A DNA stretch of 64,000 bases. Origin: Ligula intestinalis (Eukaryota; Platyhelminthes; Cestoda; Diphyllobothriidea; Diphyllobothriidae). Both the position numbers and the translations under genes were made by a program. Below the pieces are notes generated by a model. That model was not told the origin of the DNA, did not search any database, and worked only from the letters and a program-made list of their open reading frames with translations. The DNA lies in contig JAYGXS010000003.1 in the NCBI GenBank assembly GCA_036362985.1, positions 83,856,779-83,920,778 of the forward strand, in the 5' to 3' direction. This document shows, piece after piece, positions 1 through 12,900 of the stretch (its first letter is position 1; each line of letters opens with the position of its first letter).

Positions 1-420
1 CTGGACATACGCATGTCCTCCATCTCCACCCTAATGCTTCAATCACGGGATTTCCTGCACCTGCCCACTGGAAACCGTGACTATCGATGTAATTTGACTG
101 TACCGGATATACCCTCCTGTAGTGCGAAATTCAAAGGCCAGAGCAACGAGTCATTTTCACCATTAAGAAGGTCAGTTGGTATGAACACTGAACCACCTAA
201 TGCAGTGCATGCCAGCCGCCCAACAGGGCCAAATTGCCAACGCTCATCAGTATTTACACTCAATCAATGATTAACTCCGTCGTTGGAAAACATTATATGA
301 AGGCCCGCATACCCCGCTGCCACCTGATTGTGTAAAAGACGGTCCGACTCAAGATTCCTGTCAATTACAAAAGCCCGCATTCGGCCAGACGGCTTTACCT
401 TGAAAATGCCATAGGATTGA
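1..420. repeat. Dispersed repeat, copy 1 (inverted partner at 33420-33830)
   Basis: Read against the reverse complement of 33420-33830, this stretch aligns over most of its length. Shared runs include a CCTCCATCTCCA-type segment near the left end, TTTTCACCATTAAGAAGG at about 154, and the GAAAACATTATA and TGTAAAAGACGG stretches near 287-345. A shorter third copy is at 3905-4025. The short reading frames inside are not conserved between copies, so I treat it as non-coding. The position beside decayed zinc-finger units at 3.7 kb and 31 kb suggests it is part of the same duplicated unit. Confidence 0.7.
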
Positions 421-1379
421 CAGCTGCTAGAGCACTGATTTTCGTGCCATATGCCAGTTACGGTTTATACTCCTCGTACTCCACTTGTAACATAACCAGT
501 ACACAAAGTAAAGTCTTTATATAGAACCGATTTAATGTTTCCGTACAAAAATAAGTGGCAGGGAAGATCATTGGAAAAGATTAACAACGATAACTGTACA
601 AGTTTTAATGCTGTTAAACAATATATACATTATAGGCTGTGTTGAGCATGGTGCGGAGTAGACTAGAAGGGACTTTCTAAAACGAAAAAAACAAATAAAA
701 AACCGGTAAAAGTGGCAGTCGTAATACATAGGTTCAGGTTTTCATAATCGCGTGCCCGATAAAAGCTTATTTGCGTCATTGTCACCTGCACCTGTGGACA
801 AATAGTGAACGATAATTACAAGCGCAAGACCGCGTACCTACCATATGCATAGTGCTTATACAGTAGATTGTATATCTGATGAAATGTAAAGGTTAGAATT
901 TGAGTGAGTGATTTAATACACATTTGAAGTTGCTTACTTTGTTCATTAGGTTTACTTGAGGCACAAAATGCTCTTTAGTAGAAATGAGTTCCGTTCAGAT
1001 CAGTAAACTGGGGCGCAAAAGGTGGCCAAATCCAACATGTTTGATAAGAATGAATTTTCTACGCTATTAAACGGAGCGATAAAAAGCTGATTGTTTGTGC
1101 GTGTTTTACTATAAAAGAACATTAGTAAAACGTAGAAACTTTTTAATTAGATATATAAATATATATATATATATATATTTAGAGAACAGATAATTTTTTC
1201 CTCTTTCTTGAAATTGCGGTAGCTGCAGTTATGAGATAACGCAGTATTGTTGGGTAAAGAAGAGCGAAATAAGTCTATAAAATTCTACTATTAAGTTTTT
1301 CCCCATAAAATTCAGTAACAGACGTATGAGACTGCTATTTGCTTTAACCCACCGAAAATAGCGGCCGTTAACAAGCATA
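421..1379. other. AT-rich stretch without a gene; left half duplicated at 4220-4640
   Basis: Positions 421-800 resemble 4220-4640 in the same orientation (shared motifs such as TGCCAGTTA, GGAGTAGACTA-like and CAGGTTT), and 31560-31920 in reverse. The remainder holds a TA dinucleotide run near 1150-1180 and nothing else I can recognise. Confidence 0.5.
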
Positions 1380-1950
1380 TACAGTAGTCGCCAAAGGCCA
1401 TGCAATTTGGGATTGGCGTTGCTCACAGACTGGAAGCAACAATCCGCAGGCAACTTATGCTGCGCAAGGACCCAGTACCCGTTAAACAAAAGTCCGGCGT
1501 CATTCACCATTTTGACTGTCTTTTTGGTCAAGCCAATTATGTTGGTGAAACCGGCAAACGGGTTATCACGGGAATGCACCAGCATGAACTCGCCTTGCAA
1601 CGGAATGGCAAGCTTTCCCTGGTTGCCGCCGATGCATCCACGCCAGGGCACAGATTCGACTTCGAACGCGTGCGAATACTGGACCGGTCAGACGACCGAA
1701 TTTCACGCCTGCTGTAGGAAGCATGGCATTCATGCGCGGGCTCAATTAATAGGCAGATCGAGCTTCCAGATACCTACCTCACGTTGCGCGAGCAGCTGGA
1801 GGGCATGGGTCAATTCTCGCAGAACCCACTTAAATACACTGTGAGTTGTACGTTTTTTATGCCTTGACAATGAGCTCGCGGGAGAGTTCAAAAAGTCGGA
1901 CAAAAAATCCTGGTCCCAGAGAACGTCATACCTTCTTCTATACAAAATAC
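1380..1950 (+). pseudogene. Penelope-like element fragment with GIY-YIG endonuclease domain
   Basis: The frame from 1400 encodes a GIY-YIG-like core: an HFDC-type start, then ANYVGETGKR, an H-x3-E-type stretch, and a closing FERVRILDRSDDRISR. In this family the GIY-YIG nuclease nicks the target for a Penelope-like reverse transcriptase. After a frame change near 1712 the typical continuation appears in another frame (EAWHSCAGSINRQIELPDTY). The reverse transcriptase itself is absent, so this is a 5'-truncated, frameshifted relic. A second relic of the family lies at 32524-33080, and both end in a similar Ser/Arg-rich tail. Confidence 0.75.
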
Positions 1951-2556
1951 TTTAAGCACTTGGGTGGGGGAATAGATATCTAGAGGGAACATACAGATCG
2001 TTTTTGCCAAAACTTCCGAATATTTTGTAAAAGCTGTCTTTTCAACCCCCATAAAGGCTTGAAGTGGTCGTGTCTGTCCGACGCCCTCCTAACTCTTTAC
2101 GCCACAGACAAGCTCACTCAGAGCTTAGGACCTCGCGCACAGGCAGTTTTCCCGCGTGCCTCGAGCCATACGCAAACGGGCGGGCGACCGCCACGGCTAC
2201 CAGACGTAACTGACGCACACCCAAACACACACACCAATTTTCCCCCATCCTGGCCTCAACCGACATTGGCGTGACCTCAATCCGTCCAATGAGATTCCCG
2301 CTTTAGTAGATTGACCTCATTTAGTTGGTTGGCCTCAATCCGTGGAACAAAGGCAACAATGTCATGTCTGCCTTCAAGCCTCACTCCGGATCCGACCTGG
2401 CTAAGGAATGGTTGCACTAGTCCGCAAGTCAAAACTCTTTCCATCTATTCTCCTATCCTTCTGCAGAATACATTATTCCTGACAATCTTCTTTTCCCACC
2501 GTCCTCTCTCCTCACCTAAAGGAACCATGGGCCTGGAAGATCGTAGCTGTTAGGGG
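1951..2556. other. Intergenic, no gene recognised
   Basis: Contains a CA-rich run near 2215-2245 and short repeated GACCTCAATCCGT-like motifs (2272-2345), but no coding sequence I can support. Confidence 0.4.
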
Positions 2557-3185
2557 TTAACTTCGTAGTCTCAACTCCTGTCGATAGTCTCGTTTAATCA
2601 GCTGTAATATGGATCTGGCCGAATTCGCCGTCTTGCTACAGTTCAGCGCTGATTTAAGTGAAGAAGTAATCCACACAATCAAGTCCTCCTGACTCTCAAC
2701 TTGTTGCAGCGGTGCACCGCTCAAGTAATAGACCTTCGGGCTGGATGTTTTACAACCACCGATTTGGAGAAAGTTACATTTACTAACAGTGAACGGCATA
2801 AGTCAATGCTTTGACCAGTCCTCCAACCCATTCATGGTAGCTTACAGATGATTTTCAGCAGCCGTATTTTTTCCCACCTTTCCAGAATTTGATGTCGACC
2901 TAGAACAGGGCAGCATCACAGTCTAGGTCTCCAACGCAGTCGTTGGTAAAAAGAAGGAATAATGTGGGACATAGTATTGAGCCCTGTGGGACGCCCATCA
3001 CCACAGGTACCCCTGAGGACTGCTGTCGCCCGGCTTGTACTTTTTAGGAGCGTCCAGTCAAAAGATTTTAGATCCATACGAAGTTCCCGCGAACTCCTGC
3101 GCTGTGCATTTTATACAGGCGTTGGTGAGAACACGTTAGTGCCCACCGTAACGAGTTTTCTTCTTCGCTAACATGGAAACTACAG
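2557..3185 (-). pseudogene. Jockey/CR1-type LINE reverse transcriptase fragment
   Basis: On the - strand an RT core is readable across frames: VPQGSILCPTLFF (RT motif B region, about 2985-3025), then DLDCDAALF followed by a stop where the catalytic F/YADD box should be, then the SKCNFLQIGG stretch and a QEDLIVWI-type thumb segment down to 2557. The same blocks occur better preserved at 23516-24265 (FADD present), so both belong to one family. Stops and frameshifts make this copy dead. The catalytic ADD is lost here. Confidence 0.7.
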
Positions 3186-3655
3186 CTCACAGACCAGAAA
3201 TCCCACGGGAGTCACTGGGCCGGAACCCTCATAAGTGCTTCGTGCAGGATCGGCCAAACACGTGTGGCTGGTCTTTTAGCTAATTAATGTACTGTCAGCA
3301 TGATTAATAAGTCAGAAATTGTCCACTACTGACTGCCTATCGGCAGTAAGTAGTTTATTTCAATTGAAATTTCAATGAGCTTTCAGAGCTACTTTATGAA
3401 GCTGACGGCGGACGAAGCCATTCGGGTATCCATTCTTTGCCAGTTAGTTCCGAAGATGCCACAGTTCTCGCACTCTTCCTTCAGGTTTACTGCAATGTGT
3501 TTTTATCCTCTGAAAGATTGCTCTAATAAGGCCGCGTTTATGCGCCACTGGGTGGTTGTTGTCGGAGCTGAGCACGTTGGTTATATTAGTCGCCTGTAAA
3601 TTAAAGCAAATGATGGAAGGCAATGATTAGAGAACACAATAACAAAAGAGGTTAT
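3186..3655. other. Intergenic, no gene recognised
   Basis: Moderately AT-rich sequence between a LINE relic and a dead zinc-finger exon. Open frames are short and unlike known proteins. Confidence 0.35.
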
Positions 3656-3745
3656 CTGGATGCAATCGCTCGACGTGCTTCTTTAGGAATCTACCCCCCC
3701 CCCCCCGAAAGGTGCGAACATGAACTGCACATAACGCTCACAGTT
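3656..3745 (-). pseudogene. Dead C2H2 finger exon (relic of gene A family)
   Basis: Aligns with the intact finger exon at 5005-5091, including the flanking intron. The acceptor AG has become GG, the arginine codon after the first leucine has become TGA, the second zinc-binding cysteine is replaced, a run of about 14 C residues (3692-3706) disrupts the frame, and the donor G|GT has become G|AT. The distal KKH-VERL-H half is still readable. It cannot encode a finger. Confidence 0.75.
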
Positions 3746-3904
3746 CCAAAACCGAAATAATAAAGAAACTAACAAGCTACCATAGCATTGAACTACTAAT
3801 CTAGTTTGGCTTTGGAAATGCGGTAAACCTCAACACGACACTGATATTTTACAAGAAGCAGACTATAGCAGCGGAAGATCACGCTAGAACGAAAATGTGT
3901 CTAC

Positions 3905-4640
3905 GCTTTACCAATGATTCATTTCATCGGTGGAAAGCGTTATATGCAGACCTGCACATGGCACTCCTACCCCCATTTTGTCAGACATCCAGACCGAAGA
4001 TTCCTGTCAACTGCAAACGTTGGTAGTGCTGCTTTAACTATTACCTTCATGAGAGTCTGATCACAGATAGACCTCGACCAATACCTGGAAGAAAATTCGT
4101 CATCAGACGAAACCTCATGGCTAGTGATACAACCCTAGTCTCCAAGATTCACCCAAGAAGGACGCAGGTTATTCATTGCCCAATGCGGAATATTAATAAG
4201 CAAGACCAACGCTGTTACTAAGGTTATAGTATAAACCATGTGCCAGTTAAGGAGTTACGGTTTGTAGGCCTTGTCATCTACTTGTAACAACACTAGAATA
4301 CAAAACATAGAGAAATGATTTAATGTCTGCCCGCCCAGATGTTGTACGGAAATAAGTTGCAACTAAGATCTTTGGAAAAATAGGTAACAGTAATATTACT
4401 TCAAGTTTGCATTCCTGAAAACAATAATACTTGCTCTGTAATATCGGATGCGCTGAGCTTGGTGCAGAGTAGACTACGAGGGATTTTCTGGTTTCTCTCG
4501 TTTTTGTCCTAAAACGAGAAAAAAAGATCAATGAGAAGAACGGTAAAAAGTGAAAAGCGCAATACAAAAGTTCAGGTTTCCAACCTAGTGCTCGATGTAA
4601 GTTTATTCGTGTCATTGCTATCTATTCGACAATTCGCGGC
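3905..4640. repeat. Duplicated non-coding block (third copy of the 1-800 sequence)
   Basis: 3905-4025 repeats 285-400, and 4220-4640 repeats 421-800, in the same orientation and order. The reverse complement is found at 31560-31920 and, more diverged, at 55480-55740. These blocks accompany A-type finger exons in each location, marking copies of one ancestral gene end. Confidence 0.65.
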
Positions 4641-5004
4641 GCACTATCCCATGAAACCCGAGGCAGTTTTCAACTGGTTTAGAAAATCTCCTACAAAAAC
4701 AGGAGTTAGCTACAGCGACAGGTGAGAATTGTGCGAAAGTGACACCACAGCATGACCCGACTGAACTATGCTCGACCAATCAGTGGCATCTCCAACATTC
4801 CCTGAGTTGTTTACAGTATAATTGCACTACGCAAATGTAGCTTTACAACTGCACCGGTGCTAATTTGACAAACCCCTACGTAAAGTCATCGAAGGGGGAC
4901 TTATAAGACTCTGCTAGGTGTCTGGTTTTTCTTGGGTAGACTAATAAAAAGGCAGATAATGAAAGCCAATGATTGAAGAGCAAAATAGGCAAAGAGAAGG
5001 TTAC

Positions 5005-5091
5005 CCGGATGTAATCGCGCGAGATGGTTCTTCAGGGATCCACTTTGCGTAAAGGTTTGACCACAAATGGTACACAAAAACTTTCGCAGTT
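5005..5091 (-). CDS. Gene A finger exon 7 (C2H2)
   Basis: 87 nt between a CTGTAG acceptor and a GTAACC donor, phase 1-1. Encodes LRKFLC then C-x2-C-x12-H-x4-H with GQTFTQSGSLKN between Cys and His. It is the intact member of a set whose other copies (3656, 31043, 54553) are dead. The donor is intact, but I see no further finger downstream, so this may be the last or next-to-last exon. Confidence 0.75.
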
Positions 5092-6829
5092 CTACAGCCG
5101 AAATAATAAATAAATTATAAAGATGACATAGAACTGAAACTTATCTGGATGGGCTTTAAAATCCCCACAGGCAGGAGTCTTAAGCATGCCTCTCAACCTA
5201 ATCGGTATACATCCATCCCTAATCTGGGAGCACAATGCAAACGCTAGAAGCAACGGCTTATTCGCTACCTCATTCTAAATTTTGCATGCGACATGTCGAC
5301 GACACACGTATACTCGTTAAAAGGAACAAACCCACACTGAGTGAGTTCTTCCAAAAATCTGAAACATGCAAATTTAACTACATGAATAGTTCCTGCACGA
5401 CAATCCAACCATCGATTTCGATTATTTCCACCGCAGGATCAAAACAAGTGCGCCCATGGAGGGGGAGTTTTGCGTATTTAGTTTTATGTGAAAGTACACT
5501 TTGCGCTGAAGCCGATGTCAAGATCAAGTCGAGAGGACTAAGGGGATGTAGATATAGGCAGCTTTCTCCAATGTAGGCCACAACACTGTGAGTAATTTAG
5601 TTTCAAGTGATAGCAGACTTTGCGCCGGATCTACCGCATTTCCTACCCTGACTGGGACTAACTTCTTAGCACATTCGTCTAACTTGAGTGGGGTAACCCG
5701 CAGCTGTCTGTCCGGCAACTAGTTGCTAAAGGGCACTCCAGTACCGCAGAAGCGGAGTAGGTTGTAAGGACGACACAGAATATGAGTCAAGATAGTATAA
5801 AAACAACCTGGACCTTGCACAACCGAGGTGCCTAAGAAGGTAAGTACTTCGTCTACGCATGCTATACAACATGTACAAGACATTCGAAACGTGAGTTAAA
5901 ATCTTTCAAAGTGAATTCAAGTACTGCAGCGAAGTGCTTAACTACATCGGCTGGCCTTGGTTATCAATAAGTGTGCCAGACATTCGACTAAAATCTTTCA
6001 ACTGGGGGCCACTGAGGCTGACCTTCCGTCCTGATGCAGAACGATTTGGCCTGCCAAAACCCGTGATAGATGTAAACCCATCAGACCTTTTACCGTTAGC
6101 AATGGGTTTCATTTCCGTGAGAATGAATTCACCAAAGCTAGCCTCACTCGCTCTCTTTCTCTGTCATGCCCTATGCATCAGTCAATTGCGTGTTACCAGC
6201 CAATATTGACAAACACAGAGCAAGCAAGAATATGGAAAAACGCATGTGAGGCAAAAAGACGAGGGTAAACCTCGAATAAGAAAACAGAAAGAGACGTACT
6301 TTCGTGCACAGTGTTGACATGCCTCTTCAGCGCTGCGCTGTTTTTGAAAGAATAGTCACAAATAACGCACGGGAACTTTCGCAGATCTGACAAAAAGAAG
6401 TAACATATTAAGAGACTTATATGTACCAGAAATTGGGTTTTCTTACCCTAAGGATAATGAAAATGGTCATTCTACGATGAAAATACACGATATGCAATGC
6501 ATGTGACTTCGTGCAATCTGCCTTTAAAACGCACGTGTAGTCCGCCAAAAAAATCACAAGTAGGTGAGTTGAACGTATGGGTGTGGAACCGTGTCTGCAC
6601 ACTGAACGGCAGTCAGGTAAGATCAGTGCACACGCCACCTGGGCTACACAGTCTGCGCTAGTCCACAACTGGATTCGAGTGTAGGAAGGGGGCAGAGTAT
6701 AGCACACCTGCATGTAAGCTTACATGCCACATCAGACGATGGACAATGCGGCTAATCCTGGCACCAGTTCAATTATGCTTGGGAAGAGGAAGAAATCGAC
6801 AATGACGACGACGACGATGTTGTTGTTGT

Positions 6830-6876
<47 letters not shown>

Positions 6877-6886
6877 NNNNNNNNNN

Positions 6887-6933
<47 letters not shown>

Positions 6934-9900
6934 AGTGAAAAATGGATAATAAGGGAGAAATTCGTCGCCCAGATAGGATTCGAACCCACATAAACGCGGA
7001 AGACTTTACTACAACCAATGTTCTACAAATTCAACCTAGAGCCATGAATTTAATCACACTTGGATAGCTTTACTTGCTCAGCCTATTACACCTATGAATT
7101 CTACCAATACGGATAAATTGAGCTGACTGCCAGGCAGGATTTCATAAGCAGTCATCTGGAAGCTCTCAGAATGATTGCCAGGCCAAATTCCGTGTCCTCT
7201 TAAAATGCTACTTCGAAATGAAGATTTGTAGCGAAAATATGCAGGAGAGCGTTTGAAGTTAGCGAAGTTACTCATCAGTACCGGCATCATTGTGCGTCGC
7301 TTCTTCGCCTTAAATTGGCTTTCATGACTGCCATTCCGTGTATAGAGGCCTGACAATGTTGCGCAGATATTCACCGAGTCTTCCCTCGATCCTAGGCAAG
7401 TCTATGACCTTGTACCGCCATCACTCACAGAAAATAACCTATCACATGATATGTCAACCGAAAACTGAAAGATACTCCGTTTCCCAGAATAGAATGTAAT
7501 GAACACGTTCATTGCTAGTAAACGAACAGAAGAGAGAATATTTGGAAAGGCTCTCCTGTGAGACCGCCTGAGCATAAGTTCACCACGGCCAAGCGCCTTA
7601 CGGAATTCGTTATTAAAGGTTTGATTAATGAACAGGTAATTTGTGTTTAATACACGGTAAAAGCACAGTAAAAAAGTCGGCTAAAGTCGCTTGTGATTGT
7701 TTGAGTTGAATAAAATGGTAGGTTAAAAGTGTTAGGACGGTAGCCTGACCAAGTGCTAGCAACATTTTAACGCTTTCCTGAGGCGTTGAGCCTAGCCAAG
7801 TGTCTTTGTTTGTTAGCTCTGATCGCATACAGGCGATAACTGTCCACGCAAGACGACCTTAACCTCTGGGAAGGACACAGATGCACGCGCTTGCTCGCGC
7901 GAGCCACTGGTTGCACTTGTCCCAATGCGCCAATCAGGCTACAAGCGAACGCGCACTTGACAATCTTTTCTAAGATAATATCACCCCTGACACAGGGAAA
8001 GTTGCATCACATACGCGGACAGCGAGGAAACGAAGTGCGCTCCCAATGCCAGGGCTTGCCTCCGAGGCGGGACAAAGAGCACGCTCGAGATCAGCAAGCG
8101 GCAGCAACCACCCGAGACAGCTCCTCCGGGTTTTTTGTAGTAAAAATCTCTGGGTGAATTCCAGAAGTATGCCCATCTTATTGTGTTTTTCCTTGGGGAT
8201 TTCAACATGGTGTAATTCCACAGTGACACACGTCAGATGTCATCGCTATAGCACTAGCGACACTGAACTCGTCGTTATAACAAAAAGAACGCCTGCAGAC
8301 CAAAAACGATAGGCGCAACTATTGGATGAACCCATTTTTGACCGTTATGCGGCCTTCTAGTTAATAAGGGAAGCCTATTTCCATTAGGTGGCTCACAAGA
8401 AAGCCCTACGTAATATTCTTCTGCATGCTTTCTAAAAATATGCTTGGATTTATATTGACATCAAAAAAGTCTGATATTTCAGTAGATCAGTTCAGACCAC
8501 ATCTTCCTTGGAGAGTTTGCATCGAATCCACTAGACAAGGAAGTCCCTAGGTCATAGATACGGTGGCCCGAAGAACTCCACAACAGCGACATGGTTTCAG
8601 CATCGTCTTTTTTGTGATGCAGTAACAGCAGCAATCCACATTCGACGCATTTGGTGCGCATTCCAACAACCACTTTCGTTACCTACAAAGCCAGGAGACC
8701 TCAACTCCCAAAGCAGAGAGGCAAGTGAAACATTTTACTGGAAAACCAAGTCACAAAATGCCTTTCCGTGCGCAGAACATTGAATGCTTGGCTCTTGTAA
8801 ATTAAACTGGGATTAAAGTTTACAGAAGGAAAAAGAGACGTACTCTTATGAAGACTATCGACATGCCTCTTCAAGTAACACATCTCCGAGAAGTTTTTGC
8901 CACAAATCTTGCAAGGGTAGGGCCGTAAGTCTGAAATAACAGAAGGAAAAAGGGTTGATTGCATATGACCTAGATAGCCATTAACAGGTATGTGCGAAAT
9001 GGCATGAAAATACGGCTGAATCTATCACGACGCGCTAGCGGACATGACAGGAAAGACTGCCAACTACGGCGATCCACCCATGCCAATTTTACTTCGTAAG
9101 ATCAGATACCTTCCTTTGCGTTGACACTTCTCCCTCCTCCTCCTCCCCCTAGAACCAGCCTACACTGTGGGCATCAGCGTGCATCATAGTGCAAAAGCTT
9201 GCCGGAAAAAAGCAGTTGTCGGTGAGATACAGGATCGCCTTTAACCCTACAACCTACAAAGCAATAAATCGACTGCGGTCGAAAAATTATCGTAAAATTA
9301 GTTTGACCTATATTTTATGCCCAGTCATGGAACGACCCCAACAGCAAAATAATTAGTTTTGGCACATTCGAGTAATTAATTAGGCTTAATCTTTAAAAAT
9401 GTGTGTGGTTCGAAGCCTTCACATGAAGGGCTGGGTTTGCATGCAGTCAGCGCTCTGAACATTTTAACTACAAGGGCCTGCCGGCAACCGTGAGTTAAAC
9501 TACACTTGGGTCAAATTATCCAAGGAGTCTACTGTAACGTATAGTATGCACCAATTCTGGTCCAGTAAGCTGGCGGCCAAGTAGGATTATCGAAACAATC
9601 AATCTAAAGTCCACGAGAATGACTATTAATATCATTTATTTAATAGGGTGGGTAAATTGACACAATGGTAACTAAACTCACAACTTCCAGTGGAGTCTAG
9701 CAGCTGAGATGGTTGATAAGTAATCTGTATTCAAGCCTTGCGGTTAACAGTCAGGGCAATAAAAACACAGGAGTAAACAATACACAGTAGTCGCTAAGAC
9801 CGTGCAATTTTCATAATTAAATTTGACTTGGTACTTTAGCATATATTTAGTAACGCTATTTTGATCCATTGAGTTGATTTAATTCTGTGAAAGCCTTTTA

Positions 9901-12900
9901 GCTAGGAAAATCACCATCTCAGTTAGGCTGATGAAGAAAAATGGCCATTAATATTAGCGAAATTGAAAGTAGTTTCATATCGAGGGAGTTTACCATCCTA
10001 TTACCAAAGACAAAACCAAACTGTTTATTAACGTTGATGATACAATGGAAGAACTGCAAAATAAGTAAAATAGATATAGAACTGGAAAAGTTTGTCCGAA
10101 TTTGTTCACATTAAAGAGAAGCCAATTTAAAGGAATCGCATTTATAGCAGAAACATATGAGATTTACATTTTAAAATTATGTTTAGCTAACCTATGAAGT
10201 TTTGTCGCACAGAAAGCAGTAACAAAAAAATTCTTCGCAAAGCAAAGTGTCCGCATATATTACCGCGAAGAAGAAGGCCCTATTGAATGTTAGTCATGTA
10301 GGAATATACTTTTTATGTAAACTGTACGTTCCGCTTATGCGTAATTTAGAAACAGAACAGACAGAAGCATAGTAAGCATTTCCAAAATGGCCAAATATGT
10401 GACTTTTTTGTCGTTTTTGCAATCTTATAAGGGATCGTGGAATTAATCCACTTATGCGGAAAATAAACCATTATAAAGAGAAAAGTAAGTAATTTCACCT
10501 CTCGCCAAACTGAATTGTTTATCTTCAGGTATATTGAAGAAATTGTCAAAAGTCTCCAATTTCATTGGAAAAAGTTAATATACACACATTCGTCAGTCGA
10601 TTATCTAACCAAAGAGGTAACCTATTAAAAAATGTTTGAGGCATTCGGTAAGTGCTCTCTAATATACCTAACTTTAAAGGTTCCGATGTAAACGTCGAAC
10701 AGAAGCGTAATATATCAATGAAGACACTGAAAACAAGAGAATGATGCCAGACTCTATTCGACGATATTCAATGAATAGTTTTCTACAAATGGTAAAGTGT
10801 ACGAAAAAATGACTAAAGAAAAGTTCTTTTATGTAAAGCGGTTACGTAAGCTTCTAAGATAAATAAAATATTTAAATTTATTGTTCTAAATTATAGCTAT
10901 TTTTACATCTCCGGAACATAAGGGATTATCGGGAAAACTTTATTTTTCTTAACAAACACCTAGTACTTCGAACACTTGTTTTATGTTTTAAATATGCCCA
11001 ATTCCGTTCATTATTATTTCTAAGTCTTCCTAAATGCATGCACACTGGTATTCGAGAAATGGTCAAACTTTTACAAAGTTATGGAAATTCCACGGTTTTT
11101 AGCGAATACTGTAGGCATCCCAAATGAATACAGTTACACGAATAAATAGCAGCTTAAGTTAAATAGTCAGTCAACAAGAGAAAATTTTACTTCTGTGGAC
11201 AGAGTCGACATGCCGCTTCAGTGCATCGTATCGTGCAAAAGCCTTTCCACATAACGCGCATTCATGCGTTCGCAGAGCTGGAAGGGATAGAAGACACAGA
11301 TAGGAAAGAGAAGAGAAGAATCGCTGTCGTTAAACTATAGTTGCGAAAATAAAACTCGAAAGCTGAAGTCAGGGCGGCTAATAAGAAGGCAGCTCAGACA
11401 CTGACGACGTTGGCACAGCAACAGCACCAGAGACGGAAGCACACTTTACTCATCGAAACAAAGTACCGAGCACACCACAGAGGCCAAAGTGGCAACATAA
11501 GAAATAAGTTGCAAAGGCAATCATTTCTGAGAATACACACGACTTCCTTCATGAGCGAATGAGTTGTAAATAGCGAGAAACCCTCTACAAAGGCTCCCTC
11601 ATGGGTTTCCTACGAGCCTAAGATTTGCCAATGCTGTTAAGAACATCAAACAAAAAAGTAGTCTAGGTAGAGCGTTGTGCTACCAGGGCACGACCTTCAC
11701 ACAGACTCCTAAGCCCTAAACGTAAACCAAACCCTGAGCTTGGCAATAAGACTTAACCTTTTAGACAAGCCTAGTCTTGACCCTGGAAACCAACCCCAAT
11801 TCTAATTAGAAAGGTAACCCTGACTTTAGGCCGGAACCTCTAAAAAACTCTAAAACTTAACTCAATCGAAGAACAAATCACAACACCAAGCCTGATCATA
11901 ATCCGAACCAGTAAAGTAACCCTAACACCATCTCCAAACCGTTATCCTAACAGCGGGTCTAATGATAATCAAAGTAAGCCAATTCTATGCACTACGCTTT
12001 GAACTGATACTTGCAGGCTGGGCAGACCTAGTACTATCCTCGCTCCGACGACAAGCAGCAAGCCTTCTCGTCGGTGAAACCGACTGTACCCATCTCCGGA
12101 TAGACTACAGCGAAGAGCTGCACTTCCCTTTACTCGCCCCCCATACCAAAATTTGCCAGTATACATGATTACATCTTTTTTCGAGAGTGGATCTTCCTCA
12201 CGGGATTGTCTATGAATACTGAGCTCTGACCATCTCCCGATAGTTACCACAATCAGCGTACATGCTTGCCCGATACGTAACGCTCGCAAGTGCTTTATGA
12301 ACCTACGTAAAGCCAACTGGCCCGGTTTCCTTAGTAAAACTGAGAATCTCTTTGACCAGGCTCCTTTCCCTCCAGATGTCCGCCAGGGTGTACCGATCTT
12401 CAACCGCATCATGCATGCCGCCTCTAAGCACAACATTCCTGCGGGCAAGGTCTTTGATCCCATCCCAGGATACACTTCCGATGCGACCACCTTATCAAAA
12501 GAACGTAATGTCACCCAGGCTCAAAACCCTCAACACCTGTCGTTGCCGGCCATGACCTTAGAGATCTCCCGATTTGTCAATGAACACAAGAGGACTCTAC
12601 AGCAAGAAAAGCTAGCCACTTTGTCCAGCCGCACGAACACCAGCAAATTATGGCAGAAAAACATATCCATCGGTAGAGGAGCGCCTGCCCCTCCCAACCA
12701 GGTTATTAAATTCAATGGTATACCGATGAAGACCGACAGGGACATTGCCAACCAATTTAATGTGCAATTCACCACGATTGCAGTCCATAAATCATCGAAG
12801 AATTCGAGGATCATCAAACACAGGTCGTGCAAACCTTTATTGATGCCACACCAATTCTCAGGTCATGATACCATAACTGTGATTAAGCGTACTAAGAATC

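Noticed and set aside
4901..5004. Hydrophobic C-terminal tail if the last finger exon of gene A is read through its donor.
   Set aside because: The T-rich intron gives hydrophobic codons by chance, and the homologous sequence at 54640 has an early stop in the same frame.
6724..6993. Poly-Met/Asp, poly-Ser and poly-His proteins over the ATG repeat.
   Set aside because: Translations of a microsatellite in several frames, interrupted by Ns.
11700..11960. Interstitial telomere (TTAGGG) array.
   Set aside because: Motifs are irregular and mixed with unrelated sequence; called a degenerate tract only.
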